A stretch of DNA of 64,000 nt, taken from assembly GCA_013397435.1 (NCBI GenBank), contig VZRG01002513.1, forward strand, positions 1 through 64,000, given 5' to 3'. Below, piece by piece: positions 1 through 12,839 of this stretch (the first letter of the stretch is position 1; every line of letters starts with the position of its first letter). The position numbers and the translations under genes are program-made. This DNA is from Erythrocercus mccallii (Eukaryota; Chordata; Aves; Passeriformes; Dicruridae). The notes below the pieces were generated by a model. The model did no database searches and was not told the DNA's origin. It worked only from the letters and a program-made list of their open reading frames with translations.

Positions 1-34
<34 letters not shown>
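1..34. repeat. Poly-C run at window edge
   Basis: The window opens with 34 uninterrupted C residues followed by ordinary unique sequence. This is a homopolymer low-complexity tract. A run this long at an edge often marks a contig end, a gap-filling product or a collapsed simple repeat, so its true length should not be trusted. Confidence 0.95.
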
Positions 35-35
<1 letters not shown>

Positions 36-99
36 CCATATCATACTACTGAGTCTGTGATGTTAAATAAGAAAAGGATGATTAGACATCAGTATAGAC

Positions 100-115
100 A
101 AAAAAAAAAAAAAAA
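100..115. repeat. A16 homopolymer
   Basis: Sixteen consecutive A residues in AT-rich DNA. No retroposed body is recognisable next to it, so it is annotated only as a simple repeat. Confidence 0.9.
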
Positions 116-3100
116 CAAAGCCAAACTCCACTCTTGGATTGGATGAGATACCTTTTGCCAAGGGCTGGATGTTGTCAGACTAGCACAGCTTGTAAAGCAT
201 TGTAAGAAGATTTCTAAAGAGGTAAAAAGCATTTTCCTCTCCTTTCCCTAGTGCAGTTGATGTGGGCCATGGACAGAGACAGCTCATCTGGCTCATCAGG
301 ACATGCTCTGTGGAGGGTGAGTTCAGACTTCAGCTATGAGAAGATAGGTCTCATTATCACAGCATGGGAACTTCTTTGTAAGACAGTTTGACTTTCACAC
401 AAAAATTATTGTGGGGAAAGAAAAAAAATAATGTGTAAGTTTTCCCTGGAGTTAAAGCTTGCATTTTGCACTGGCACCAGATCTACTATCAGTTGCATGG
501 ATGGAGAGAGGGTTGAATTCATCATGTATTCATTCAGGGTGCTAGGCTAAGATGTGTATGAAAGAATTAAGCAGGGAAATGTTGCCTGCCTTCCTTGAGG
601 AAAGTACAGCCAACCTTATGATGCCCTGTGACCCCTGGAGTAAAGTTACCCCAAATGAAGCCAGTGGTTTCCTACTTTTTGCAAACTAGGCCAACAGATT
701 CTTGAAGTGTTAAAAAACTATTTATCTCTTCTTGAGTAAAAGCAGATTAAGAGGGTTGGCTCTTTTCTGCAATAAACCCACCAACCTGTCCTTGTCCAGA
801 ATTTATTTCAATAAAATGCTGCCTTCAAGAGTGGGTAATAAGAAGATTATTTTGAGAAGTGAGAGGAAAAGAATATAAGCTCGAAGCCCACTTTTGTTAG
901 TGCTGCAGTGTGAATTTGTTTCAAGGTTAATAATAGAGTTATTGCTGTCAACAAAGGAAGGAGTCTGACAACAGACAAGAATTCCAAATGGGTTTGAGTT
1001 CCTTGCATAATTGTTATTTTAATTACCATGTTCAGGAAAGGCTTCAGAGGTTCCTCAAACACTGCTCATATCCAGATGAGATTTACCAGAGCACCACTCA
1101 CAAGCTTTCTTTTGAAAAGTCACTTTCTTGTTTTATCATGTTTACAAAAAACTGAAGTGAGAGTTAGCTATGAATCTTCTGTTATTTGAGTCGATGGCAG
1201 ATGCTAGGAAGGGTTTGCTTTGTGATAGAGTTAAACTCTCTGGGACCGATTACAAAGAAATTCCATTAGCAATATTTAAATGCCATCCTTGAAAGGCACT
1301 CAATAATATGTGTGTTGGCGCTGATCAAGAATAGTACCTTTTAAAAATGAAAAAGTAATGTGACTGTTAGTTTAACATAAAAATGTCAAACTGTGGGCAG
1401 TCTCTTGTCAATTAAAGAATCTGGGCTATTCCTAATGGGAATAAGGAAGAAGGGGCGGGGGGAGAAGTGGGTACTAAAAATTGCAGTTGTGCAGAACTAC
1501 TTAGAGATAATTTGTGCTGGCAAATAACACTGTCAGCCAGTTTGGGAGTAATACAGGCAGCTTGATACCTATTCTTCCTGAGCCACCTAAGTGATTTCTT
1601 TTTCTTAGTATCTTCCTTACTAGCTAGCAAGGCTTTAACAGCAAGCAGGGCTATGGTAATGGTGTGCTGAGTGGGGTGGATTTGTTCAGATTTAATGAAT
1701 GTGCTTGCTGAAGTTCATAAAATGTATTAAAATGGCAAACCTGCTTGTTGCTGAACGGAGGGGATATACCTGTGAGATGGGAAAGAGGATTCTTTAAACT
1801 TTGGAGGCTGGTGGAGCTGATGCTCAGATAGGAGTCTAGGCACGAGGATGTGCTTCTTTGTAACCTGTCAGTTCTTGTTAAGGATATGTCTCCATAAATA
1901 AAACACCACAGTCAAGTTTCAAACTTTGCCTCATCTAAAAGTAGCTTCCAAGGAAAGTCTGTTAGAATTTCACTTGGAGGGAATGCCATACAACAACTCT
2001 CTTTATTAGCTCACACGGGTCTGTTGCTTTTGGAAGGTCAGTGCCTGATTTTTTTATCTTAAATCAGTTTTATTTCCATTGTAATTCACACATACCTTTC
2101 CTCAAACACCTTCAAACAAATCTATTTATTTAGTGTTTCCTCTTCCTTCCCACATTTCAAATCCTTCTCAATTTTTAGAGTTTCTAGGTATGTTCTCTAA
2201 AACTGTCCCACCTAAAAGGAGGCCTGTGCAACAGCTGCTGCTGTGGTAGTATGTGGATGCACATCCAGAGCTGTCTTATGATGTCAATGTCAACTGGAAT
2301 GGAAGCATTAGAATCTCTCTTTTGTAAGGCAGGAGCTGAAAATGAGAGTGTGATATGACCGTGGTCAGGCAGGTCTGTGGCAGACCTTGAAGTTGAACAT
2401 CCAATGTGTTGTCTGAGCCCTAAGACACTTTTAAAAAAAAATCTTTATACCTTAATGACAATTTCTGATTTTCTATCTAAACAACTGTCCAAGCTGTAAC
2501 AGATTTTCTTATTCTTCACCCTGGAATCTTTTATTTTATTCTTTCATTTTTTTCAAATTCTTTTAGCTGCTACTTGTTAATTGTTTACCAAATTTTTAAG
2601 CCAATCATTTGTATCTTTCTCCTTTCATTACCATGTGACTCTTTCTGCCCTAATTTTTTGTTTTAATGACTCTTATCCCAACTTCATAACAGTATTTCAT
2701 CCATAGATTTGATAGCTTTTCATGTCAGCTTAATATTTTGTCATCCCTCAGGGCCACCAGTCATTGGCTCACCATTTTTGACATTGCTAATTGTTATACT
2801 TCATTTTATTGCTCTGTCCTTCTATTATCCTTTCCCGATACTTTACTCAAAGTGCTATATAAATGACTAAAATATAGTGTTACAGGCCAACTGTAAAGTA
2901 AATTAATGGACAATCTTGCTGTGAGGCCAAAACCTGTGATCCTCAAGAGCTATGCTGCAGAAGGCTAGCTGAAATTTGAGCTCTGATTTTTCTTAGCACC
3001 AGTACTATCAGAAATTCGCAGAGTTAATCTCCCATTTTTTTTTTTTGCATATGAACATGTATATTTCCCTAAAAATGCAGGAGGTGGCATGAATTTTGCA

Positions 3101-6100
3101 TCTTTACAGGAACTGTGAATATTCCAATGACATTTTCCCAGTGTTTGGAGGTTGTTAGAGCAGAGGTTGCAAAGTGAGGAGAGGCTGCTGCGTGAGCTGA
3201 CACAGGGCAGACAGTGAGTGGTGTATATCTCTCTGGCAGATTGGGCTTCTACCCAAGCCTAAGACAATTTTCAAATTTTTGCAAAACCCATGTAATCAGT
3301 AAAGTGAGAATTTTTCACATAGCTGAAACTTTGGACAGCTTTTAGGAGAAGCAAAATGTACCTTGTTAATTTGACGTAGGAATGTGTGAGCCTCTAATTA
3401 GGGACTCTCTAATAAGAGCAGCAGCAGACTTCCCTTCATGCAAATGCAGTGGAGGAAACTTGTTCTCCTGAGTTTCATGAGTGCACATTTTCTTCTTATT
3501 ATGTTTTGTCTTTAAAGAGGGACTAAGTGTGTTTATTAAGGTGGTTGTATTTAACCTTAATGCAATGCATTAAGCATCTATTTATTTCTAAGAAGTCTGC
3601 TTCAGCAAAGAGTGTGCTTGTAGGAGAGCAGAGCTATTGATTAGACAGTGTCCGAGGCACTTTACTGTCATTGCAGTTGGAGCAGATTTGATGTGGTGGA
3701 CTCTGTTTCTACAAGCACTGTGCTGTGCATGCATGTCTTATCCACTGCATGTTTAATGGTTGCTCTTGGAATGGATTTCTGCTCTTGCACGGCATTGGTA
3801 TTGGTTGAATGGTGGTGTTTCCTCTTCCTTTCCATTTTTTCTGTCAATGGTAATAATTAACCAGCTCTGATTTCACTTTTATTTATGTAGTGGTCTCTCA
3901 CATGGAGTCTCAGTATCTGTACTTTTGCATGAAATGATGCACCTGGAAAGCTCTGAAATTTATTACAAACAGCTTTTAAAAACAAACAAGAAAAAAGAAT
4001 CTTACAGCATGGGTGTTCAAAAACATTTAGGAAAAAAGGGTTCAGAAATCTGGACTCCAATACATGACTTGAGGGATTTTTGTAATTCTTTTGTCTGTGA
4101 TGTTGCACATATATAAAGACCTGCCTACAATTTGTGTATGTTACACCTTTAACAGATTGTAGTGAGAGTAGTGTTCAGCAAGCTCATTTTGGTTTTTTAA
4201 AACTTTGTTATATTTTTGAGAAACGTGAAAGAAACTATTTTTCCATGAAAAATGAAGTATTTCCTGTATGGCAAACGCTGATTTGCTGCTTCCTAACAAA
4301 CTTAATGTTTCTGCTGCACGGTGTGAGGGGTTTCTTTGTTTTTTCTGTTTGCTTTTATTTTTATTCGAAATCCCCTCTCTTTGCCATTAAAATCTTGCTT
4401 GCTTTCATTTTCGTTCGTTTTTATTTCTGTTTGCTTTTATTTTTTTCCTTTTAATGTTTTTTGCATTTGCTTGTATTAGTTTGGATTTCTTTGTTTTTCA
4501 TTTTGTTTTCATTTGGGATTTTATTATTTGTTTTTAGGGAGTTTTTTTAGCAATAAAGTTTGCATTCTTCTCTTTGGAAACCAGGAGCTCTTGAGTTGAT
4601 TTTTGGGAGACTTCTGCTTCCTTTCCCTTCTTGCCCTGAACACAGCATGAGCAGCGATGGCAAAACCTGTGTTATGCATTAGAAGAAATGAGATGGAGAG
4701 GTGGGGAAATGAGAAATATAACACTAATTTCCATATGTAGGAATCTTCTTTCTTCAGTACTGATCTGCAGCATCAGCATCAGTTTCTGATGCTATGTCTC
4801 TCATCTTGAAGAACCCTCACCTCATTTTTGAGACAAATCTGGGTGATTTTGAGCAGTATGATGTCCTATCACAGTTCACTTAAACTCTTGTCAGCAGTCT
4901 TGGGAATGCTAGACCTGGGGAAAGTACGTAGACAGCAACAGCAAAATGGCTCTATAAAGCCTGAAAAGAAGAGCTTTGGACAGTTTTCTCTAAATTAGAA
5001 AATAAAGGGGAGCCTTGAAATTTAAACTGCTTCCCTTTCAATCCTTTATGTACAAGATGTGTGTGGATTTCTGTCCCAGGAAGGTGCCTGTGTGACTTTC
5101 TTCCCTTGACATGCCTGGAAAATTGGGTGCAAAATTTCTGTGCTATCTTTCCAGCAAGGCGAGTGCCAGTACTTGAACAGCTGCAACCTGGCAACTGCTA
5201 GAGCAGAACTGAGGCTTCCTGCAAAATCAAGGCTGATCATAGAATCAGGGTTATTCTTCTGGAAAAGTTTCTGTTGTAGGAAGATAAACACATTTGTTTT
5301 GTTCTTCAGGGAGTGGAAAAGAAGTGTTTTTGAAGTTAGGAACATTTTAATTAACAGTAGACTTACACTAGACATATTAATATGGGTGGATGTTTTTTCT
5401 CTATCCTAATTATTTCCTGCAAACTTTAGCTGAGGAACCTAAGAATTCTTTGGTAGGAATTTCAGAGTATAGTGGTGGGTGCAGCTTCCTCACAGTGGTT
5501 ACTGCCTAGGTTTCAAACACTTCAATGAAAGAAGTGTGAAAGAGGCCTTGGATAATAAAGCAATAAAAAAACCCAGAGTCTGGGGAACAGTAAACCCTGC
5601 CTTGTCATTTTAATAACCAGTGCCACATTTTGAGGCAGTGGAAGCGGATGCAACTGCCCAGTGAGCCCAAGGACAGACTCAATACTTGCTTTTTCCCTTC
5701 TGAAATTCATTCTTTAACCATGTAAGATTGCCTGCCTTGGACTGAATGTTACTTTAAAACAAACCCTGACTATTTCAGTACATCTGGGGAATGTAGTAAT
5801 TGGCAGCAGGTTGTAACAATTGCGAACAGCTATTCCCAGCATTTTTATCCCTGTTGTATTCTGGATCTTCGTAGTACTAAGAAAACTAGTTAATCAAGAA
5901 GTGGCATGCAAGAGATTGGATGACAAAAACGTGGTCTTAGCCTTGATATGTCTTTTTGGTGAATATCATTGTTTATTCTTTTCTTCTTTTTCCTGCTGTG
6001 GAAATTGTGTTTATTAACAGTGTTAATGCTCCTTCTCCTTTGCTGGTCTTGAGCCCCGTGGTAAGGTCAGGCAATTGTGCCACTGCCATGGTGAAGAGGA

Positions 6101-7559
6101 CAGGCACAGGTGCTTCCTTCAAGCAGGTGTGGTGATTACCTTGGAAAATGCAGGGAACTGGGGAATTCTGCCTGCCAGCTTTCTCACCAGAATCCTTCAC
6201 CATTCCCCAAATGATTTTGTAGCCACATTCCTTGATTTAGCCAACCTGCCACCAGCAGAGGGACCAGAACAAGTAGAGAAGGCTGTTCCATATAATATAG
6301 TCTTTCCTAAATTGAAATAACCTTAAGGATTTTGTCCTTGCCTCACAGGCAAATCTGTACCCATGAGTGTGGGGGGTTTTGGTAGCAAAATTCCAAGTTG
6401 TGGATGTGTCTGAGCAGAGGGGTTTGGTGAGTGGAAACCCAGTCCTGGGATGGTCCCTCAGCTCAGGTTGTTCCTGTGCTTACACATAGCTAACCTACCA
6501 AAATTGAGACTGCTTATGCATGGATTTACTCCAGTAACATCCCTTCAAATCCCATTTAGTTGTTTGCTCCTTCTGTGCCTGCCTGGACTGGGAGCTCTCC
6601 TGCAGCTGCTGTTTCTCTCCCCACTCTCTCCCCCACAGGCTGGCGGTCATTTGCCCAGGATGAAGTTGCTGCTGAAACCTTCTGGTCATCTCCTTAGTGC
6701 TAGTTTCTCCCAATTTCCCCCATCAAATGTACCCCCAGGGCCAATAGTTTTTCCTTTTGGGTGGAAACCCCTGTTTGTGGGGCCTGGGCTTCCTGGGCTG
6801 CGTGAGGGGTCTGCCCTGCTCTGGAAGGTTCTTTGGAGGCACACAAGCTGTTGGTGCCTTGGGGAGGGCACCTTGGGCACAGCACGTGGCTGCCAGCACT
6901 TCTGCAGCCATTCAAAAGGTTTGGAGTGTTGGACACAGCTTGGTTTTGGAGGGAAAGGTGTGCTCTGAGGAAGCAAGGGTTTGGCTTTGAGGCCCTTGTG
7001 CCACTGTAGGAGCAGGGTCTGATGGCAGCAGGGGCTGCCTCATGGCAGGGCAGGGATGGAGTGAGGGGACGGGCTGGGCTCTGAGCAGGGCCAGCAGAGG
7101 AAGAGATCTGTCTGGAACAGAAATCTCTGCTCCCTGGCTATGGTATGTTAGTGATGAGGGATGCTCAGTTATCCTAGAAAAGGGGAGAAATCTCCTGAGG
7201 ATGGTCCCACACCAGTGCTGTGATTGAAATGCCCTCCAGCTCACTGAATCAGGCTAAAACTTTGTCACTAGATGACCTATCCTTGCCATTTCTTAGATTA
7301 AGTTTTTACTTACTGATTTTTCTAAAATGTTAAGCTTCTTGCCTTTTCTTTTTCTCTTTTACTATCCTGTTTTTGAGCTGCAGCAATGGAACTGTGTCTC
7401 TGCCTTGGGCTGCAGGTAAATGGCAGCAAGTGCTGCACTGTAGGTCAGGCAGCAGGCAAGGGAAAGGCTTTCTCCTGGCAGAATTGTATTTTATTCCATG
7501 GGGAGACACCATTTCTTTGCAAAACACTCCTCTGACTTTAAAATAATACATAATAACTA
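116..7559. other. Non-coding DNA, no gene recognised
   Basis: This stretch is AT-leaning and CpG-poor. Open frames are short, scattered over both strands, and none reads like a known protein. Three textures stand out: a short G-rich piece near 1452-1471, a T-rich tract at 4320-4556 (annotated separately), and a GC-richer patch at about 6400-7250. In the GC-richer patch stop codons thin out in several frames at once, which is what composition alone produces. It could be intergenic or intronic. Confidence 0.6.
4320..4556. repeat. T-rich low-complexity tract with an internal direct repeat
   Basis: The plus strand is dominated by T, with TTTTATTT, GTTTGCTTTT and CATTTT words recurring. An 18-base word beginning CTGTTTGCTTTTATTT occurs at 4345 and again at 4427, so the tract probably grew by local duplication and slippage. 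It ends in an AATAAA word near 4550. That could be a poly-A signal, but no coding sequence upstream supports one. Confidence 0.6.
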
Positions 7560-7850
7560 TAAAATTACCAAATGTCAGGTAAACAAAAAGTTATTAAGAA
7601 TGACCTTATTAGTTCTATCTGCAATTCGCAGAGCGAGGTAATTGTCAAGCCTCACTGTTATTAGGTTGAAATAATAGTTTGGGGACCATCAACATTAAAA
7701 TTTCATTATGATGGGACAAAAAGGCTCATGTATAATCAATAGTAAGAATCCATTATTATTGACTTGGAATGAATGAAGCATGAACACATTTGTGCAGATA
7801 TGAACAGTTAGCAATCTTTTGAATAATAAAGAGTTAACACTACACAGATA
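7560..7850. promoter_or_regulatory. Candidate conserved non-coding element (7.6-7.85 kb)
   Basis: About 290 bases rich in homeodomain-type cores: TAATTG near 7639, and several ATTATT and ATAATC words. A small inverted repeat lies near 7620, with CTGC and GCAG arms around AATTC and a local pair of CpGs. There is no coding frame and no simple repeat. The dense, non-repetitive AT-rich motif texture is typical of distal developmental enhancers in vertebrate gene deserts. Conservation itself cannot be seen from one sequence. Confidence 0.3.
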
Positions 7851-7860
7851 ATGTCATTCT

Positions 7861-10800
7861 GGGAATTGGACTCGAACTCAAATTGGTACATGTCTCTTTG
7901 TTATAAAGTCAGATCCACCTCCCTGGGTAACTTCCATTAGGCATTTTCTCAAAATACTCACTCTCTGCAGTCTTGTATTCCTCAGCTGTGGTTCGTGAGG
8001 GAGATGGGCATGCAGGCCAGGGTTGTGTTGGAGCATGTCCTGCTTGCTGCGTTTGATGATCCTGCTGGGAATAGCACTACTTTGGGGCACAACGCTGTGG
8101 GCACAGGGTGGCTGGGAGAGTGCAGTTGCTTTGTGCCATCATGAGCCTGGCAGAGCCATTTCAATGAGACAGTGCTGCTGCTTGCATTGCAAGCACCGGG
8201 CTGAAAGAGGTGAGGGATGGTGCATGCAGAATGGACAAGTACAGAGCCTGTGGAATGTGCTGGGGATGTGGCCAAAGCTGTCGTTGGGATGTACGACATT
8301 ACCTTGTCTGCGTGCTGAGACAAGATGTTCCCGGCATGTTCTGTTCTGTCTTGGTGGGATATGTCACCCTGGCAGTATTGCTGGACACTTTTTTTGCACT
8401 GATGAGGTGAACCCAGAATGCACTTCATTAGGTGCTAAATGTGATGTGTTTAAATTTTTTTGAACCTGACTTTGAATTTCTATGTACAAAGTGCCTTTGA
8501 AAGGTGTTATTTAAGGGTATTGTGACCCTCTTCCATACTAACAGCTGCCTATCAGCATTGTCTTCTGGCTGTGGTTCACCTGCTCCCTCATGCTGGCTCC
8601 CAGCTGCTCTGACATCCAAGGTACTCTGAATCTCTGTTGGCTTAGACTGCATTTTTATAGGGAAGAGAGTTTGGGTTGCTCCAAATCTGCCTCTGCTATT
8701 ACAGTGAAGAAGGTCAAGGATGGAGTGTTACTTGTGGGTTGTGGAGAGTCCTCCAGTGCTCCTAATCCCACATCTTTCAAATTCCCAGTCATGGAGCGCT
8801 ACAAGGGAGATTCAACCTTCTGCTCCAAATATCAGATGTGCAATCTTAGAAGCACTCCCTACAATTGCTGGTCCAGTCAAAGAGCACCTAGGAGCAGAGT
8901 CTTCTGGAAATCTGCCTGTTTTTCTCCTGTGGCTCCATTCTGTAGCATACCCTATTTCTAATGGAATTGGGGAAGTCACCTGATGCCTTATAAAGAAGTA
9001 AAGGGATCTTGTGGCTGTGCCACTTGACAGGCTCGAGGACGCTTTCTGGAGAATCTGGGAAATATTTTTTTTTACCTGTGAAATGGGAACAATAATTATC
9101 TTTGTCAGTGGAGAGGGAATTATTATTTATTACTTGCAGTGCAATAGCACTAAGGGCTGGTTAGGCTAAATGCCCAGAAATAGAGAAAGTTATTTAATGA
9201 ATTAAGTGTATTTTTCTTTTTCAAAAGCACTCATAGTACATAGTACTCATGGAAGTGGGAATGAGTGGTGTATGGCAGTGGCACCTGCTTTAAGCCATTA
9301 GAGTGAGTACAATAATGAAAAAACCTGAGTGTTATTTCCTTTCAAATTTACTAAGAGAGAACTTCTTCTCCATACTTAACTTCCAGATGCCCTTCAGGGG
9401 CAAGAAAGGAAAACAACTGGGAGACAAAGGGCAGTACAATGAGGCAGAGGGAAAAATCTGACCTAATCTTGGGAGAGAGAGAGGATTTACTAGCTCATTT
9501 CCAGCAGCCCCTTTTCCAAGAAGAGAGTTGGAAGTGGGGGAAGAAGCCCCTTCCAGCAAGGAAGGCGAGAGATCCAAAACTTTCAGAACATATGGATCAT
9601 ATGGATATACATTCAATTTGGCTTAATACCCTAAGCCTGTTTGAAGTGATGGGCACACCTCATTTTTTGTAATTTCTCCCTGTGAGAGCAGAGGTTATGG
9701 ACAACCTGAGATGTTTTCAGTGAGAAAGCTTGAGGGGAAACCTGAAGAATGGAGGTACACTGAAAATTTTTGTCCTGCTGAAGGCATGGGCCTATTGTTT
9801 TTTAAAAACTTTTTCCTTTTTGCTTGTTTTTCTATTGACACATCACGTAAGTCTTTGATGTTTCCTTTACTTCCCTAAGGAATAAATAGATGTATATAAA
9901 TTTGTCAAAAAAGAGGCAATTTAAATTACATTTTTTTGGTGCTGAGTTTAATTTCTGAAAATGTTCCTGAATTTTTACTTTTTTTTAAAGTGAGAGATAC
10001 ATGCAGGGCACATAGAAACATTAAAAAAGATTTTACAGAGCACATACCATAAATCAATGAGTAAGTTGTTCAGAACAGCACAACAATGAATATAACGGAG
10101 CATATATAAATCTAGGGAGAAGGAAACCTTTTTTTTCTAATCTTGTCAAGACTCCTGCTGATTTATAAAATAGGTGAGTAGCCAGCAAAATCATCAAAGT
10201 GTGCCCAGAAATTATACAGTGGTCTAAAAATACAATACTATTGTATTCACAACACAGAGTATTCATCACTGATATGGTTCCATAATTATAATTGTTAAAC
10301 ATGAGTCCTCCATACCAGATCTGATACTTTATTAGAGTGATTGATCACTGCAAAATTTGTCTACAGAGAAAAATCCTATTTTTCTCCAGTGAATTGCATC
10401 AACCTATTTTCCTTTTAGTGCTAAAACCAGTTTCAAGTACTCCATTTCAAAGCTGACTTCTTAGCATTTGTAAGTTTTCATTTAAATTGAAAATTTAAAG
10501 CTCAAGTTTTTCAAAAGTTTTTCATTCCTAAACTAGCAAGTACTATAGGCTATAAACTTATGGATCTTTTACTTCTTTTGGATCTGCTTCCCTGCTATGC
10601 TGCTTGGATCCCTTTGGCTTCTGTGAGTTTGTTTCCATTTGTATGTAAAACTTTTTCTGATGCCATACATTTAATATCTGGGAAGGGACTTGATATACTT
10701 GAATTCTCTTCATGAGAAAAACATTTCAGTTTTGTCTTTCTTGTAATCTGTTCCTGAAACTTGGAGGCAAATGATAAATGTGTAGTGCTTTCCATAATGA

Positions 10801-12243
10801 GTAATATTTCAAGTAAAAGCATTTACTTATGGGTCATAATTGTTTTTAAGTAGTATTTATAAGGGAAAAATGCAGTGCATTTACAGTGGTTTAAACCAAG
10901 CATGAGAACGCTTCATGCACATAAACTGGATTTCACTTTAAACTGTTACAAATACCCAAGAGACCATGAATTTGCATACATGCATTTTAAACCCTGCATT
11001 TTGTTTTCTTACTTTTTTTTTGTGTGTGTGCTTGGTGACTTTTTCCTTGCTGAATTATTGCCTCATGTCTCTGGCCTCATTTTTATTGCTGTAGTGAACC
11101 TGTCATAAAATAATTGCAAGTATGGGCAAGGTCTAATTTTATTCCTCCTTCTTCCTACCAGTTGGAGAGCACATGATACTGCTGAAGAGACACAAACAGA
11201 AACTTTGGTTCTGTTAAGGCATGGGCATGTGTGAACTCGATAGAAGCCCTTTTTGTGTGACCTCCCCACTAATGCAGCCCTTGGGATTAGAGAGGATTTC
11301 TTCTCCTTAGCAATAAAGTAACCTACTCACAGAACTGTTGGTACTGCTATTTCTGCTTCTGGATAGAAGCCAGAATAATGACAGAAAGGGTAAGTTGTTA
11401 CTTTTAGGTGGTTTGCTTTGTATCAGGTGAGACAAATAACTTTATCAGTCTTCATATTCAAAACAAATATTCTTCATATTCAAAACAAAAAATGACCTTA
11501 TGTTTCTCCCAGCCAGTGTGTCCAAACCCAGACAAAACCAATTGGCTTGTCCAGCTGACACTTTTAAGGATAATTCACATCAAGTGACTCTTGTCATTAA
11601 AAGGAGATGGGGAATGAAATTGATTCAGTCTTAGTCTGTGCAAATGGTTCTAAAGGTTTTATAGTCACTCCAGTCAAGCTGGCACATTTGATGTCTATCA
11701 AAAGAAGAGGTGTGAGCCATTGAGAAATGAGTCTCATCTTTGAAAAAAATCTGTTCAGTTTTTTTTTCTTTGAGTGCAAAAAGCATCTTAAAAGATTTAA
11801 CTTCTGTTTCTTTGTCACTTTTATAGCTCCAAAATGCTAGGCAAGTGTTCTTGAACTTCAGTAAAACTCTGTGAATGTTACTGAATTTTGAGTGGTGGAA
11901 GGAAGATTCGGATGAGAAGTACTTCTGCTCACATCAGCTTCCAAAAGTTTTGGTCCTCATTTAAACCTGCTCCAGTCTTTGATCTGGCAGATGGACTTGA
12001 AGTCTCTTGGTATCTGATATTACAGTCTTGAAAATTTCTGCCGCTGTAAAAATTTTTTGAGAAAATTATCTTACTTGGTTGCTTTCCCTTCTGCTGTTGG
12101 AGAGAGCAGGTTATTGTGAGACCTTGACTTTAGTCAGGACCTAGATCTGGACTTCAAAACCATGTGGGACAGAGGGAGGGGAAATTTCAAAGCTGAGATT
12201 TCCAGAGCATCTTGATTGCTGAGAATATTTCTAGCCAAATCCT
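7861..12243. other. Non-coding DNA, no gene recognised
   Basis: A GC-richer island at about 7980-8460 has overlapping open frames of roughly 146-148 codons on opposite strands. Neither frame resembles a known family and no splice frame is evident. The remainder is AT-rich, with short A and T runs, a T run joined to a short GT tract near 11010-11028, and a 21-bp tandem duplication at 11449-11490. Confidence 0.6.
11449..11490. repeat. 21-bp tandem duplication
   Basis: The word TCTTCATATTCAAAACAAA appears twice back to back with a period of about 21 bases. The two copies are almost identical, which suggests a recent slippage or microhomology-mediated duplication. No function is implied. Confidence 0.85.
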
Positions 12244-12262
12244 TTTGTTGTTGTTGTTGTTT
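12244..12262 (+). repeat. (TTG)n microsatellite
   Basis: About five uninterrupted TTG units inside otherwise unique AT-rich DNA. Confidence 0.85.
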
Positions 12263-12782
12263 ATACAGGCTTGTCTCACCTAAAATGTATATAATTCTGC
12301 AGTAAATTCTTAGAAGAGTGCAGTCTCACAAACATTTCAGTTTTTACATCTTCTAGTTACAATTCAATGAGAAATGATTCTGCCTGTCACAGGTAACTAT
12401 TTTCCCTGTGATGTTTGAACTTCCATTATGACACTCGTTAGATCATGTAGTGTGGCGAGTCCTTTGTAATTACATTTTGACAAATACACATTTCATGTTC
12501 ATGACATTACACAAAATAATTTGCCTTTAACTCTTCAGTTTCCACCTTGTTTCATTTTACTGCAGTAGGATTTTACTACTCCTGAGCAGCTTTCTTTTTA
12601 TGGAATGTATGTAAAAAAACAGTGCAGTCTTGTAACTTATGTGCTCATATTTGTCATATACATGGACCAGTCTTTGTAGTTTCATCAGAATAGTCAGGAA
12701 AAGCATGAAGAGATGCAATTGTACCTTATAATAGTTTTAGTTTATGTCCAATTATAATTTTTTTATAGAATTGTAATGGAGA
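12263..12782. other. Non-coding DNA
   Basis: AT-rich sequence with no open frame, repeat family or structural signal I can support. It leads directly into the CR1 tail. Confidence 0.6.
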
Positions 12783-12839
12783 GATTGATTAGACTTGATA
12801 ATCTCAGAGGTATTTTCCAGCCTAAATGATTCCATGATC
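12783..12839 (+). mobile_element. CR1 LINE, extreme 3' tail, 5'-truncated
   Basis: The segment reads like the 3' terminus of a chicken-repeat-1 (CR1) non-LTR retrotransposon. It has a GACTTGATAATCTCAGAGG-like stretch, then TTTTCCAGCCTAAATGATTC and a degenerate repeat of the terminal octamer (ATGATTCC, ATGATCA). CR1 elements end in short octamer repeats rather than poly-A and are usually severely 5'-truncated, as here. Only about 57 bp survive and no coding part remains. The call rests on recognising the family consensus by eye. Confidence 0.75.

Noticed and set aside
1452..1471. G-rich GGGGCGGGGGG...GGG as a possible G-quadruplex or SP1 promoter
   Set aside because: Only three clearly separated G runs, no CpG island around it, and no coding or splice signal nearby.
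5236..5250. ATCATAGAATC word resembling a CR1 terminal octamer
   Set aside because: The flanking sequence does not continue into CR1 on either strand.
5158..5280. Acceptor-like CTATCTTTCCAG followed by an open frame (QGECQYLNSCNLAT...)
   Set aside because: No donor at a sensible distance, and a competing frame on the opposite strand is equally open.
6450..6968. 172-codon plus-strand open frame, the longest in the window
   Set aside because: It lies in a GC-richer patch where frames on both strands are open. The residue mix is Leu/Pro/Gly/Cys-rich and simple, with no domain or splice structure.
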